From an uncultured Collinsella sp. (GTDB taxonomy: Bacteria > Actinomycetota > Coriobacteriia > Coriobacteriales > Coriobacteriaceae), in NCBI GenBank assembly GCA_902464495.1, contig CABQJK010000002.1, forward strand, positions 75,275 through 139,274: a DNA stretch of 64,000 bases, written 5' to 3'. Position 1 is the stretch's first letter; every line of letters begins with the position of its first letter. This document shows, piece by piece, positions 1-7,760 of this stretch. The notes below the pieces were generated by a model. It was not told the origin of the DNA. It did not search any database and was given only the letters and a program-made list of their open reading frames with translations. A program made the translations under genes and the position numbers.

Positions 1-1076
1 CACTGACCAAAATCAAAGGATGACTGCAACGCCGGATTTAAAATTGCATTGATTTCATCTGAGAAATCAACTGCTGGTAGCGAAGATCCCCTGCCATGCA
101 TGTAAATTGACCACCAAACTTCACCTTGTTGAGCCAAGCGTTGATTAATTGCGTCAATAAATTCAGCGAATGAATCATCGAACAGCAGGATTCTTTGTAT
201 ATATACGACCCCAATTAGCAGCCAAAAAAAGGAAAACAACACCTTAATAATTGCGTTTACTTTTTCGTCGTTTAAGGTAGGCAAGGCGGAAAGCGAAATA
301 ATAAACGCGGCGAAAAAATAAACGCCGAATTTATCCCCTTCCAGAAAATAAAAGCCGAATGTTAGGAATAAGAATACGACTGGAGCAAGCCTGCTGCCAG
401 ACTTCCAGGCCATTACAACAACTGGCAGAAAAAAGGGTAGATATGTTCTAAGACTCACGCTAAAAGAATTCATATACTGTGAGGCGTAGTCAAGTCTTAA
501 GGTTCCCGCTTTAAAATAAGGATTAGCCGCCACCTGTGAAAATAGGTAGAGGGCAATAACTATCCCAATCAATAAAACCCAGTTGTATTTAGAGCGGTCA
601 TCGTTACAACTAATATTTCTATTAGGACAACTGCTAGCTTTTGTGATTCTATACATCTCAATAACGGTAAACAGAATCACATACAGTGCCACCAGGGGGG
701 CGACTGCGCAAAGATACCAGCTCTCGTAATTCAGCTCAACAAGAAATAGCCCCTCATCGCAACAAAAAGTCCCAAGAATATTGAGTGTAGCCATAGTCAC
801 AAGCCAGAAAAACTCTAGAATAAAGCGCCTGTCTCGAACGTACAGCACCCAGAGAAAGAAAACGTAGGTAAAAAGAACAGCAAGGTTGATATTAATTTTT
901 TGGCCAACAATCCATTCGGTCAGCAGTGCAAATAGCTCACAAACCGCGAAGAGAAATAAGTCAGCTCTGGACATATTCCGCGCGCGATTGCGGAAATACT
1001 CTGCCGTCCTATTAGGGTGAAGATGGTTTCCTTCGATAGGCAAAACTGAAGAATGACGAACACTCTTAACGACCAT
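1..1076 (-). CDS. Wzy-like polysaccharide polymerase, membrane protein (3' end beyond window)
   Basis: I translated this frame by hand: it is open from an ATG at 1076 to the left window edge, about 358 codons, with no stop seen. The product has many hydrophobic segments separated by short loops, and a large loop near the visible end carrying a QQGEVWW motif. This layout is typical of O-antigen/capsule polymerases that join repeat units at the outer face of the membrane. The ATG overlaps the stop of the radical SAM gene by one base (TAATG), so the two are translationally coupled. The gene is visibly AT-richer than everything after it, as is common for polymerases of exchangeable polysaccharide loci. 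A flippase or ligase role cannot be excluded; the polymerase call rests on topology and context. Confidence 0.6.
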   Translation of the reverse strand, partial: MVVKSVRHSSVLPIEGNHLHPNRTAEYFRNRARNMSRADLFLFAVCELFALLTEWIVGQKININLAVLFTYVFFLWVLYVRDRRFILEFFWLVTMATLNILGTFCCDEGLFLVELNYESWYLCAVAPLVALYVILFTVIEMYRITKASSCPNRNISCNDDRSKYNWVLLIGIVIALYLFSQVAANPYFKAGTLRLDYASQYMNSFSVSLRTYLPFFLPVVVMAWKSGSRLAPVVFLFLTFGFYFLEGDKFGVYFFAAFIISLSALPTLNDEKVNAIIKVLFSFFWLLIGVVYIQRILLFDDSFAEFIDAINQRLAQQGEVWWSIYMHGRGSSLPAVDFSDEINAILNPALQSSFDFGQ

Positions 1077-2221
1077 TACAGCGCCTCGTGCGTCTCGTAC
1101 ACGTGCGCATCGGCCTTCGATGCCTCTGACAGGCCGTCGTTGATCTTGGTGCACAGGTCGCAGGTGGAGCAGGCATCGAGCTGCTCCTTGGTCACGCGGC
1201 CCTCCTCGTAGTCGCGGACGACCTTGAGCTCGTGCATGTCGTAGGGCCTCTTGGTGAACAAGGCCTTCACCTTGTGCTTGAGCACCCACCAGCCGGGCTT
1301 CCAGATGTACTTGTGCATGGCGGGGCTCACCGAGCCGATCATCCAGCAGTTGCGGTCACAGTGGCGGACCTTCGCGCGGACCCTCTCCGCCTGGTCTGAA
1401 TTCCACAGCTCGTCCCAGGACTCCTCGTTGAGGTTGCCCATGACCTCCTTGTCCTTGGTGCCGTTGCAGGGCATGACGTCGCCGTAGGGGTCGATGAAGA
1501 AGGTGTCGAAGGCCATGTCGCAGGGCAGCAGGCGCGGCTGGCCGTAGATGTAGTTGATCAGGCCGTGGTTGAAGTAGGCTCGGAACCACTTCTTGGGGCT
1601 GTTGGACCTGAGCAGCTCGTTGACCAGGTCCTCGAAGTTCTTGGCCACCATGGGGCGGTCGTGGATGATGTTCTTGGCCTCGACGAAGTAGAAGCTGTTG
1701 TGCAGCGACGCCGTGGCGAACTCCATGCCCAGCTTGTCAGAGATCTTGTAGAGCGGCACCAAGTCGGGCGCGTTGAGGTCCTGCACCGTCATGCCGAAGC
1801 CCACGTCGGGGTGCTTGAGCTCGACGAGCTTCTTGAGCGTGGCGTAGCCGCGGTTGTATCCGTTATCCAGGCCGCGGATCTTGTCGTTGGTCTGCTGCAG
1901 GCCCTCGATGGAGATGCGGATGCCGACGTTGGGGAACTCCTCGCACAGGTCGATGATGCGGTCGGTGAAGAAGCCGTTCGTGGAGATGACGATGCGGTCG
2001 GACTTCTTGTAGAGCTCGCGCACGATATCCTTGAGGTCCTGGCGGATGAAAGGCTCGCCGCCGGTGATGTTGGTGAAGTACATCTTGGGGAGCTTCTTGA
2101 TGGTCTCGATGGACAGCTCCTCATCCGGGCGGCTGGGTGCCTTGTAGCGGTTGCACATGGTGCAGCGCGCGTTGCAGCGGTAGGTTACGATGACGGTACC
2201 GTTGAGTTTTTTTTCGGCCAT
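1076..2221 (-). CDS. Radical SAM/SPASM domain protein of the polysaccharide operon
   Basis: A 381-residue radical SAM enzyme. The 4Fe-4S/SAM motif CNARCTMC lies at residues 16-23, followed by the GGEP motif (TNITGGEPFI) of the SAM-binding barrel. The C-terminal half has SPASM-type auxiliary cluster cysteines (LPCDM, VMPCNG, HCDRNC) and a last group, CSTCDLC, near the end. The ATG at 2221 is preferred over an in-frame start ten codons upstream because GAGGGG lies just before it inside the end of the preceding gene. The stop overlaps the next start by one base. SPASM proteins commonly modify peptides or catalyse sugar and sulfatase chemistry; the substrate here is unknown, and the operon suggests action on a glycan precursor or a protein partner. 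Confidence 0.8.
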   Translation of the reverse strand: MAEKKLNGTVIVTYRCNARCTMCNRYKAPSRPDEELSIETIKKLPKMYFTNITGGEPFIRQDLKDIVRELYKKSDRIVISTNGFFTDRIIDLCEEFPNVGIRISIEGLQQTNDKIRGLDNGYNRGYATLKKLVELKHPDVGFGMTVQDLNAPDLVPLYKISDKLGMEFATASLHNSFYFVEAKNIIHDRPMVAKNFEDLVNELLRSNSPKKWFRAYFNHGLINYIYGQPRLLPCDMAFDTFFIDPYGDVMPCNGTKDKEVMGNLNEESWDELWNSDQAERVRAKVRHCDRNCWMIGSVSPAMHKYIWKPGWWVLKHKVKALFTKRPYDMHELKVVRDYEEGRVTKEQLDACSTCDLCTKINDGLSEASKADAHVYETHEAL

Positions 2222-2225
2222 GGGT

Positions 2226-3512
2226 CTATCCCCTCTTCTTGAAATCAACAAGCTCCTGGTAGAGTCCAGTAAGCTGCTCGATATACTTGGACTGGTCGCA
2301 ATTACTCAGAACGTAGTCGCGGCATTTCTGCTGCATATCGCGGTACGTATCCTTGTCGCCAATGAACTTGACGCCACGAATAATTGCATCGGCTAATGAA
2401 TGAGAATCGTCTGGCTCGCAAGCAAACCCGGTCTCACCTTCACGAACAAGTTCCGGTATGCCTCCGATACGCGCGCCAACAATGGGCGTGCCGGAGGCAA
2501 ATGCCTCAACGATCGAGTACGGCATGTTCTCTCGACATCGCGAGCACGCGATGGCGAGAGACGCCCTCTCGACATATTTTTGGAGCGGAGCGCCGGTCTG
2601 ATATCCCGCAAACTCAATTCGATCTTTGCAGGACAAGTTCTCGACTCTCTGTGCGAGCGCTTCACGTTCGGGGCCATCGCCGACGATTACAAGGCGCCAA
2701 TCGGGAATCATGTCTTCAATCGAGGCAAAAGCGTCAATCAGAAGATCGACGCCCTTCTCCTTGGACAACCTTCCAAAGAATAGAAGGTACGGGCTCTTGT
2801 AATCGGTGCCATCAAAATCAGAGTGAGCCTGCTCAAGCGTCTCCGCAGAACAAAAATTAGTCATATGGGAAACACGATTTGACTCAAGTCCGCCCTCAAT
2901 GGTCTTCTGCGCCATGAAGCTCGAGGGGCAGACAATCTTATCAATCTTGTTATAAGCATGGCTCAGCCTAAGATATTCAGCCTCAGCAAAGGCCATAGCA
3001 CTTTTAGCCGTAGAGCCCTTAACGCACTTGCGCTTGAGGCAGTTTGAGAACTTGCCGCCCAGGCAGGCATCGCAGACGCTTCCTCTACCATCGAGCATGA
3101 GATAGTTGGGACAAACAAGGATATAGTCATGGGCTGTGAAGAGCACGGGGACGCCATGCTCCTTAAGGTAAGGGGCATCGAGGATCGACAGGGTAATCTG
3201 GCGATGAACGAGGTTCATATGGATAACGTCCGGCTGTACCCGCTCACACAGTGCCTGGAATTTCTCTTTAGCCTCATTGGAATAGATAAGCGAGGCAGCA
3301 GCGGAGACTTTTTGCGTGAGCGAAGACGGTCCGTTGTAATCCTTTGCCGAAACAAATAGGTCGGCATCTTCGCACGGGAGATTGTTATCCCCCTCCATGG
3401 CAAAGAAATGAACCTCATGACCGGCAGCCTTGAGACCTTCGGCGAGACCGAAGTAATACGTTTCCGACCCACCCTTGAGATAGTGGAATTTGTTAACAAG
3501 GATAATCTTCAT
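2226..3512 (-). CDS. Glycosyltransferase family 4 protein
   Basis: A 428-residue GT-B fold glycosyltransferase of the GT4 (group 1) type. The N-terminal half opens with a beta strand and a Gly-rich loop (LKGGSETY) and contains a Cys-rich insert (VCDACLGGKFSNC) often seen in capsule transferases. The C-terminal half has the donor-site features FFGRLSKEKGVDLL and an EX7E-like motif (YSIVEAFASGTPIVG). It adds a sugar from a nucleotide donor to the lipid-linked repeat unit on the cytoplasmic face. It starts directly after the TAG of the preceding transferase gene and ends 4 bases before the radical SAM gene. Donor and linkage cannot be read from the sequence. Confidence 0.88.
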   Translation of the reverse strand: MKIILVNKFHYLKGGSETYYFGLAEGLKAAGHEVHFFAMEGDNNLPCEDADLFVSAKDYNGPSSLTQKVSAAASLIYSNEAKEKFQALCERVQPDVIHMNLVHRQITLSILDAPYLKEHGVPVLFTAHDYILVCPNYLMLDGRGSVCDACLGGKFSNCLKRKCVKGSTAKSAMAFAEAEYLRLSHAYNKIDKIVCPSSFMAQKTIEGGLESNRVSHMTNFCSAETLEQAHSDFDGTDYKSPYLLFFGRLSKEKGVDLLIDAFASIEDMIPDWRLVIVGDGPEREALAQRVENLSCKDRIEFAGYQTGAPLQKYVERASLAIACSRCRENMPYSIVEAFASGTPIVGARIGGIPELVREGETGFACEPDDSHSLADAIIRGVKFIGDKDTYRDMQQKCRDYVLSNCDQSKYIEQLTGLYQELVDFKKRG

Positions 3513-4634
3513 CTAACGAATTTCCTTATACAGATCGAGAGTACGCGCAACGACAGAACCCCAGTTATAGGTAGAGAGGACACGCTTATTTGCAGCGTCG
3601 CCCATAGCGGCAACTCGAGCACGATCGGCCAGTAAACTCTCAAGCGAAGCCCTAAGCGCAGCAGCATCCCCCCTAAGGAAAGTCACTCCCGCACCAGCCA
3701 GGACATCCGCGCACTCGGGGATATCGCTCGTCACGCAACAGCGACCGTATGCCATGGCCTCCAGCAGGCTCATGGGCATTCCCTCCACTTCGGAAGGCAG
3801 CACGTAGGCATAGCAGTTGGAGTACAGCTCTTCCAAGGGCTCGCCGTTGACGAACCCGGTGAACACTATGCGGTTGTCGCCCTGGGCTGCAGCGCGCAAC
3901 TCCTTCTCGTACGCCGAGGTATCGGAGCTGCCGCCAGCGATGACCAGGCGCTTATTGGTATCAAGGGCTCTGAATGCTTCGATCAGCAGCTCAGGGCGCT
4001 TCTCGGGCACTAAACGTCCAAGATAGAGAAGGTAGGAATCCTTCTCGAGATTCCACCTCTCTTTGATGATGCTCGCCGGAAGGGCTTCCTTGGCATCTAC
4101 GCCATTAGGGATAAAGACGGCCTCACGACCGTAGGCTTCCATGAAATAGCGCCTGACGCCCTCAGAGAGCACGATAAGACCGTCAGCCTTAGTCGCGGCG
4201 GTCTTCTCCCCCATCTTGATGTAGGTGCTCGCAAGCCTGCCCCACTTGGCGCGCTGCCAGTCCAGACCGTGGATGGTGGCCACGGTGCGAATGCCCGCGC
4301 GCTTAGCCAGCGCAAGCGGTACGCAAGGACCCTCGGCATGATAATGAATCACATCGGGCCTGTCCTTGATAGCCGCCTTGGTAGCAAAATATGAGGACGA
4401 GAGGGCAGCGAGGCCCTTCTTGTCGATTGTCTTAACCGGCATGACGCGCACGCCGTCGACCATGCGCTCGCGGCCGTCCGCGGCGTCGCCGGTCATGATA
4501 TCGCTGCCCGAACGGTCGTAGCAGGTGACCTCGTGGCCCAGCGCCGCCATGCGGCGGGCGAGCTCGGTCACGACGACCTCCACGCCGCCCTCGCGCGAGC
4601 CGTAGCGCTTATGTCCGATCATCGCGATACGCAT
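3513..4634 (-). CDS. Glycosyltransferase family 4 protein
   Basis: A 373-residue GT4 glycosyltransferase. The N-terminus shows an acceptor-binding region with EGGVEVVVTELARRMA. The C-terminal domain has YLGRLVPEKRPELLIEAF and the EX7E-type PMSLLEAMAYGRCCV. It resembles rhamnosyl/galactosyl transferases that act early on capsule repeat units. The ATG is immediately adjacent to the stop of the sugar-phosphate transferase gene and its own stop abuts the next transferase gene, so the genes are co-transcribed and probably coupled. No signal peptide is seen; it acts at the cytoplasmic membrane face. Confidence 0.88.
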   Translation of the reverse strand: MRIAMIGHKRYGSREGGVEVVVTELARRMAALGHEVTCYDRSGSDIMTGDAADGRERMVDGVRVMPVKTIDKKGLAALSSSYFATKAAIKDRPDVIHYHAEGPCVPLALAKRAGIRTVATIHGLDWQRAKWGRLASTYIKMGEKTAATKADGLIVLSEGVRRYFMEAYGREAVFIPNGVDAKEALPASIIKERWNLEKDSYLLYLGRLVPEKRPELLIEAFRALDTNKRLVIAGGSSDTSAYEKELRAAAQGDNRIVFTGFVNGEPLEELYSNCYAYVLPSEVEGMPMSLLEAMAYGRCCVTSDIPECADVLAGAGVTFLRGDAAALRASLESLLADRARVAAMGDAANKRVLSTYNWGSVVARTLDLYKEIR

Positions 4635-5384
4635 CTAGCACGCACCCTTGCCGGTGATGACCTCGATTACCGTGAGGACGACGATCTTGAGGTCGGTGAA
4701 GACACCTCGGTTTGCGATGTACTCCAGGTCGCGTCGGACCATGCCGTCGAAGCCGGTCGAGTTGCGGTCCGTCACCTGCCACCAGCCGGTGATCCCGGGC
4801 TTCACGGCCAGGCGCTGCAAGTCGTACTCGGTGTACTCCGCCACCTCGTTCGGCAGCGGCGGGCGCGGGCCCACGACGGACATCTGCCCCAGGAACACGT
4901 TGAGGAACTGCGGGAACTCGTCGATGGAGTGCTTGCGGATGAACCTGCCAATCTTCGTTACGCGCGGGTCGTCCCTCATCTTGAACATGGCGCCGGCGAT
5001 CTCGTTCCGCTCCTTCAGCTCGGCGAGACGCTCGTCGGCGTCTTTGTACATGCTGCGGAACTTCCACATGCGGAAGGTGGACAGGCTGCCGTCGGGGCGG
5101 GTTTGTCCCACGCGAATCTGACTGTAGAAGGGGCTACCCTCGCTCTCCAGGCGGATTGCCGCCGCCAGCACCAGGCTGGGGATCGCGATGACAACGAGTA
5201 CGGCACCGCTGAACACAATGTCGAACGCTCGCTTAACGGCCCTGTAGGCCAGTCGTGAGCGATCCCATTCCATGATGGATTGCATGGCCTTGTAGCGGCC
5301 GACGCCATCGCGCCGGTCCATAGCCTGGGCAATCAGCGCCGCCCCTACGGGCGCATCAGTTGTATATTGAGTTTTATCCGACAC
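4635..5384 (-). CDS. Initiating sugar-phosphate transferase (bacterial sugar transferase family)
   Basis: This enzyme transfers a hexose-1-phosphate to undecaprenyl phosphate, the first committed step of the repeat unit. About 249 residues contain one hydrophobic helix (VFSGAVLVVIAIPSLVLAAA) that anchors the protein, followed by the catalytic domain with FRMWKFRSMYKDADERL, the SIDEFPQFLNVF motif and SVVGPRPPLP. It lacks the large multi-membrane N-terminal region of WbaP-type enzymes and so is of the short type. A GTG at 5384 with GGAGGA just upstream is preferred over an in-frame TTG four codons earlier that would sit inside that ribosome site. It follows loaP by about 65 bases and heads the structural genes of the operon. 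Confidence 0.88.
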   Translation of the reverse strand: MSDKTQYTTDAPVGAALIAQAMDRRDGVGRYKAMQSIMEWDRSRLAYRAVKRAFDIVFSGAVLVVIAIPSLVLAAAIRLESEGSPFYSQIRVGQTRPDGSLSTFRMWKFRSMYKDADERLAELKERNEIAGAMFKMRDDPRVTKIGRFIRKHSIDEFPQFLNVFLGQMSVVGPRPPLPNEVAEYTEYDLQRLAVKPGITGWWQVTDRNSTGFDGMVRRDLEYIANRGVFTDLKIVVLTVIEVITGKGAC

Positions 5385-5450
5385 GTTCTCCTCCAAGACT
5401 TCGTCCCGGGGTTGGGGATCCTCCCTGTTCTGTACAGCGACCGCCAGCAG

Positions 5451-5996
5451 CTAGGCGATCGCCTTTTTGAGGTTGCGCATCACACGTTGCTCGTTCGAAA
5501 GCACCGCGAGGCCAACGCGGGTGGTTACGCGTCGGCCGCACAGATCGAGCTCCAAATAAGCCGTGCTCTTGCGTCTGTTAATGGTTTTAATGAGGCCTTC
5601 GTGGCCCAGTAGCGGACCAGCCGTTACTACGACCTGGTCGCCGTCCTTTAAGGCCTCGCTCATGGGCACTACGCGGTCTCCCACATGCGTAAAGCTGCCA
5701 ATAAGCTGGACCTCTTCTTTTGCCAGCGGCACAAACTGACCGTCCTGAGATAGCACCCGGGCAAAGTCATCCATGCACAGCAGATACTGTTGCACGGTGC
5801 GGGGATCTGCCGTGTCGCAGATTAGATAACCGGGAAAGAGCGGCTTGGTCGTGTTGACCCATTCGCCGTGTACTTTAATCTCGGTTTGAAATTGGGGGTA
5901 AAAGAGCTCCTGCATGGCGCCAGCCGGCACCACGCGCTCGATGCGCTCGCGCATTACGTCTTCGCGACCGTTAATGACCTGGATCACATACCACAC
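5451..5996 (-). CDS. loaP: LoaP-type NusG paralogue, transcription antiterminator of the polysaccharide operon
   Basis: A 181-residue NusG-like protein. The N-terminal NGN domain begins WYVIQVINGRED and contains LFPGYLICDT; a C-terminal KOW domain starts near LKDGDQVVVTAGPLLGHEG. Specialised NusG paralogues of this type bind RNA polymerase on a particular long operon and let it pass terminators. LoaP is known to require an RNA hairpin in the leader. Of three in-frame GTG codons, the one at 5996 lies nine bases after AAGGGG and gives the canonical M-W-Y-V-I-Q start, so I chose it. It is the first gene of the polysaccharide operon and lies right behind a strongly structured leader, as expected for an operon-specific antiterminator. 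It is not the housekeeping nusG. Confidence 0.85.
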   Translation of the reverse strand: MWYVIQVINGREDVMRERIERVVPAGAMQELFYPQFQTEIKVHGEWVNTTKPLFPGYLICDTADPRTVQQYLLCMDDFARVLSQDGQFVPLAKEEVQLIGSFTHVGDRVVPMSEALKDGDQVVVTAGPLLGHEGLIKTINRRKSTAYLELDLCGRRVTTRVGLAVLSNEQRVMRNLKKAIA

Positions 5997-6025
5997 GAGC
6001 ACCACCCCCTTGCTGTCTTACGTGT

Positions 6026-6098
6026 GGCTCACGGGGTTTGGTTATGGCTTCGCCAGGGCGCTTGTGCGCGAAGGCGCTCCATATTCAAACCCTGAGCC
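6026..6098 (-). promoter_or_regulatory. Structured RNA leader in front of loaP (candidate LoaP target or autoregulatory hairpin)
   Basis: Two arms about 20 bases long pair with a few mismatches: 6026-6047 (ggctcacggggtttggttat...) and 6079-6098 (ccatattcaaaccctgagcc). They enclose an inner hairpin, cttcgc at 6048-6053 with gcgaag at 6068-6073. Flanking bases (gtggctc on both sides) can pair as well. The fold would sit about 30 bases upstream of the loaP start in the transcript. LoaP proteins recognise leader RNA hairpins, so binding and autoregulation are plausible; only the pairing itself is seen here. Confidence 0.5.
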
Positions 6099-6700
6099 CA
6101 GTTAGACAAGCACGTGGCTCTGCCCCACCGTGAACGGTATGTATAAGCGCAGCTGCTAGAGACGCGGACGTGTATCGCAAAAATGACCGTGTCCCCAGCT
6201 GGCTGCGTGCAGCCCAGTCAAGCGGGTACAAAACTGGACCGCACGCAAACAGCTGCAGAACTGCTGCGATTTGTCATGGAATACCGAGTCGAAAGAACAG
6301 CTTGCACATAGACAAGAACAAAGTTATTCGATGCGATACGCATGACGACGCTATTGGAGCTCGTGGTTTTTCTGGCACCGCCGTTACGGCCGGATGCTGA
6401 TCGACCCTGTGCATTGCGGCTTGCTGGAGCCGTGAGCACAGTTGAACCCATGTAACGTTAAGTATCCTAGCACAGCAGGCGACTCATACGTTTTGGGGTG
6501 TGTTGAGCAACATATCGTTTATTTGCCGTGGTTACGGAGGATATTGTGCCGTCTTGCACACATTGCCGCAGGTTTATGGGGGTGTGTAGGTTGGTGAGCA
6601 CTGCCTGAGTTGTATTGCTGAGGGCGCGAATTGCTCAAACTATTAAGTATGGCTAACGAACTTTGTACAAAACCGGGAAGGTAATTGCGCAACTTTTTGG

Positions 6701-6735
6701 GCTGTAGTTGTCGCAAATTTTGCGACAACTACAGC
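6701..6735. repeat. Perfect 15-bp inverted repeat
   Basis: gctgtagttgtcgca at 6701-6715 and its exact complement tgcgacaactacagc at 6721-6735 are separated by five bases. No T-run follows on either strand, so it is not a typical terminator. The motif cagctgac recurs about 90 bases to the right, before the tRNA terminator. It may be a binding site or a leader hairpin of the polysaccharide operon. Confidence 0.5.
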
Positions 6736-6843
6736 TGACAGCGAACTAGTGCGGAGCCAGTCCCCTTGCGTAAGCTGGTCTTGAGTAGGAAAGCAATTTG
6801 CAAATTATGCAAAAATGCAGCTGACGGCAAAATTTTGCAAAAT

Positions 6844-6870
6844 AAAAAGGCCACTCGATTGAGTGGCCTT
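6844..6870 (-). terminator. Rho-independent terminator of tRNA-Ala
   Basis: Read on the minus strand, a 10-bp stem (aaggccactc / gagtggcctt, 6847-6870, loop of four) is followed by TTTTTATTTT. It lies just after the 3' end of the tRNA-Ala gene. Confidence 0.85.
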
Positions 6871-6880
6871 GTATTCACGG

Positions 6881-6956
6881 TGGTGGAGACGAGGGGGATC
6901 GAACCCCTGACCTCTTGACTGCCAGTCAAGCGCTCTCCCAGCTGAGCTACGCCCCC
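6881..6956 (-). tRNA. tRNA-Ala (anticodon GGC)
   Basis: The minus strand folds as a 76-base cloverleaf including an encoded CCA. The acceptor GGGGGCG carries the G3:U70 pair that identifies alanine tRNAs. The anticodon loop CTGGCAG sits between CTTGA and TCAAG, giving anticodon GGC. The T arm contains GGTTCGATCC. A terminator follows directly. Confidence 0.95.
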
Positions 6957-7028
6957 GTGACGAGGAGATACTATAGGGGAAGTTCGCGCAGCGTGCAAGG
7001 ACTTTTTTGAGTTGATTGTCTTACTTAC

Positions 7029-7110
7029 GGGTTTTCCTGGGACGGGGCTGAATTGACTGATTTTGACTTCGACAAAATCAGTCAATTAACCCACCGTCCC
7101 GATAAAACCC
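7029..7110. repeat. Long palindromic GGGAC element at the 3' end of the thiamine pyrophosphokinase gene
   Basis: A nested hairpin: gggtttt/aaaaccc (7029-7035, 7104-7110), gggacgg/ccgtccc (7039-7045, 7094-7100) and a perfect 15-bp inner stem, aattgactgattttg with its complement (7051-7065, 7073-7087). The left foot of the stem, seen from the gene, starts at the stop codon. It may act as a 3' end-forming structure. It belongs to the set of long hairpins described at 25175, 28320, 30055 and 31701. Confidence 0.7.
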
Positions 7111-7751
7111 TAATGGAGTAAATAACCGATTGCAGTTCCTTGGTGGACGGCTATCTTTGCGGTGGATCGGACTATGTTGCTGATGCCCGTGTCGCCTAGC
7201 AGGCCTAAGGAGCTGTGGTCTAGCTCCCATTCTAGGCCGTGTTCGCTTATCTCTGTGTTGGGAGCTATGGCGATGATGGAGAAGGTCTTGTCTTCGGCGC
7301 CCTCAATGGTCCAGGTCTCGTTCTGGTGCAGGATTCTAGCCGTCACTTCGTCTTCTTCGATCCAGACGGGGGCGTCCGTATAGCCCGCCAACAGGCCCAG
7401 CACAGACAGGGCCATGTCGGGGCGGCCTCCGGTGGCGCAGGTTGCGACCACCTCTGCGTTGGGCCAGCGGCGGCGGACGGTGTCTAGGGCTAGTGCCAAG
7501 TCGGTGTAGTCCTTGTAGGGGTTGTGACGCTCCACCTCAAAGGCTTCGGCGGCATCGACCAACGCACGACCCGCTTCGCTCACCGTATCGGCGTCACCAA
7601 CATATACGTCGCAGCTCAGGCCAGCGCCCAGCAGCGCGTCGAGCCCGCGGTCCACGGCGACAACGTGGTCGCACTCCCCCACCAGTTGGCGCAGCAAATC
7701 CGCACTCGCCACCACAGGCGAGCCGCAGACTACTAATACCTTGCAAGCCAC
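7110..7751 (-). CDS. thiN: Thiamine pyrophosphokinase
   Basis: A 213-residue enzyme transferring pyrophosphate from ATP to thiamine, making the cofactor thiamine diphosphate from salvaged vitamin. The family motifs are visible: VAVDRGLDALLGAG and DVYVGDADT near residues 32-58, then NPYKDYTDLALALD. The C-terminal half (thiamine-binding beta-rich domain) includes GTAIGYLLH at the end. The start is a GTG at 7751, with GAGGGGTAGG about ten bases upstream, inside the end of the HAD gene; the two genes are nine bases apart and form one unit. No TPP riboswitch is visible. Length is usual for the family. Confidence 0.88.
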   Translation of the reverse strand: MACKVLVVCGSPVVASADLLRQLVGECDHVVAVDRGLDALLGAGLSCDVYVGDADTVSEAGRALVDAAEAFEVERHNPYKDYTDLALALDTVRRRWPNAEVVATCATGGRPDMALSVLGLLAGYTDAPVWIEEDEVTARILHQNETWTIEGAEDKTFSIIAIAPNTEISEHGLEWELDHSSLGLLGDTGISNIVRSTAKIAVHQGTAIGYLLH

Positions 7752-7760
7752 GGCTATCGC

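Larger units (their letters stand above)
6099..6880. other. Non-coding region between loaP leader and tRNA-Ala
   Basis: About 780 bases without a convincing gene. Short open frames lack ribosome sites. A small palindrome, ggctgcgtgcagcc, lies at 6201-6214. On the minus strand, TATGAG near 6484 and TAGGAT near 6467 could be -10 elements for the polysaccharide operon, but neither has a clear -35 partner. A perfect 15-bp inverted repeat (6701-6735) and the tRNA terminator (6844-6870) occupy the right end. The region probably contains the operon promoter and a several-hundred-base untranslated leader. Confidence 0.4.

Noticed and set aside
6218..6451. 77-codon minus-strand frame in the polysaccharide leader
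   Set aside because: No ribosome site, no recognisable domain, composition of untranslated sequence.
6729..7085. 118-codon minus-strand frame
   Set aside because: It reads straight through tRNA-Ala and its terminator; the Gly-Val-Ala-Gln-Leu-Gly-Glu stretch is the known translation artefact of this tRNA.
7029..7110. TPP riboswitch near thiamine pyrophosphokinase
   Set aside because: The structure lies at the 3' end of the gene and lacks the THI-box consensus.
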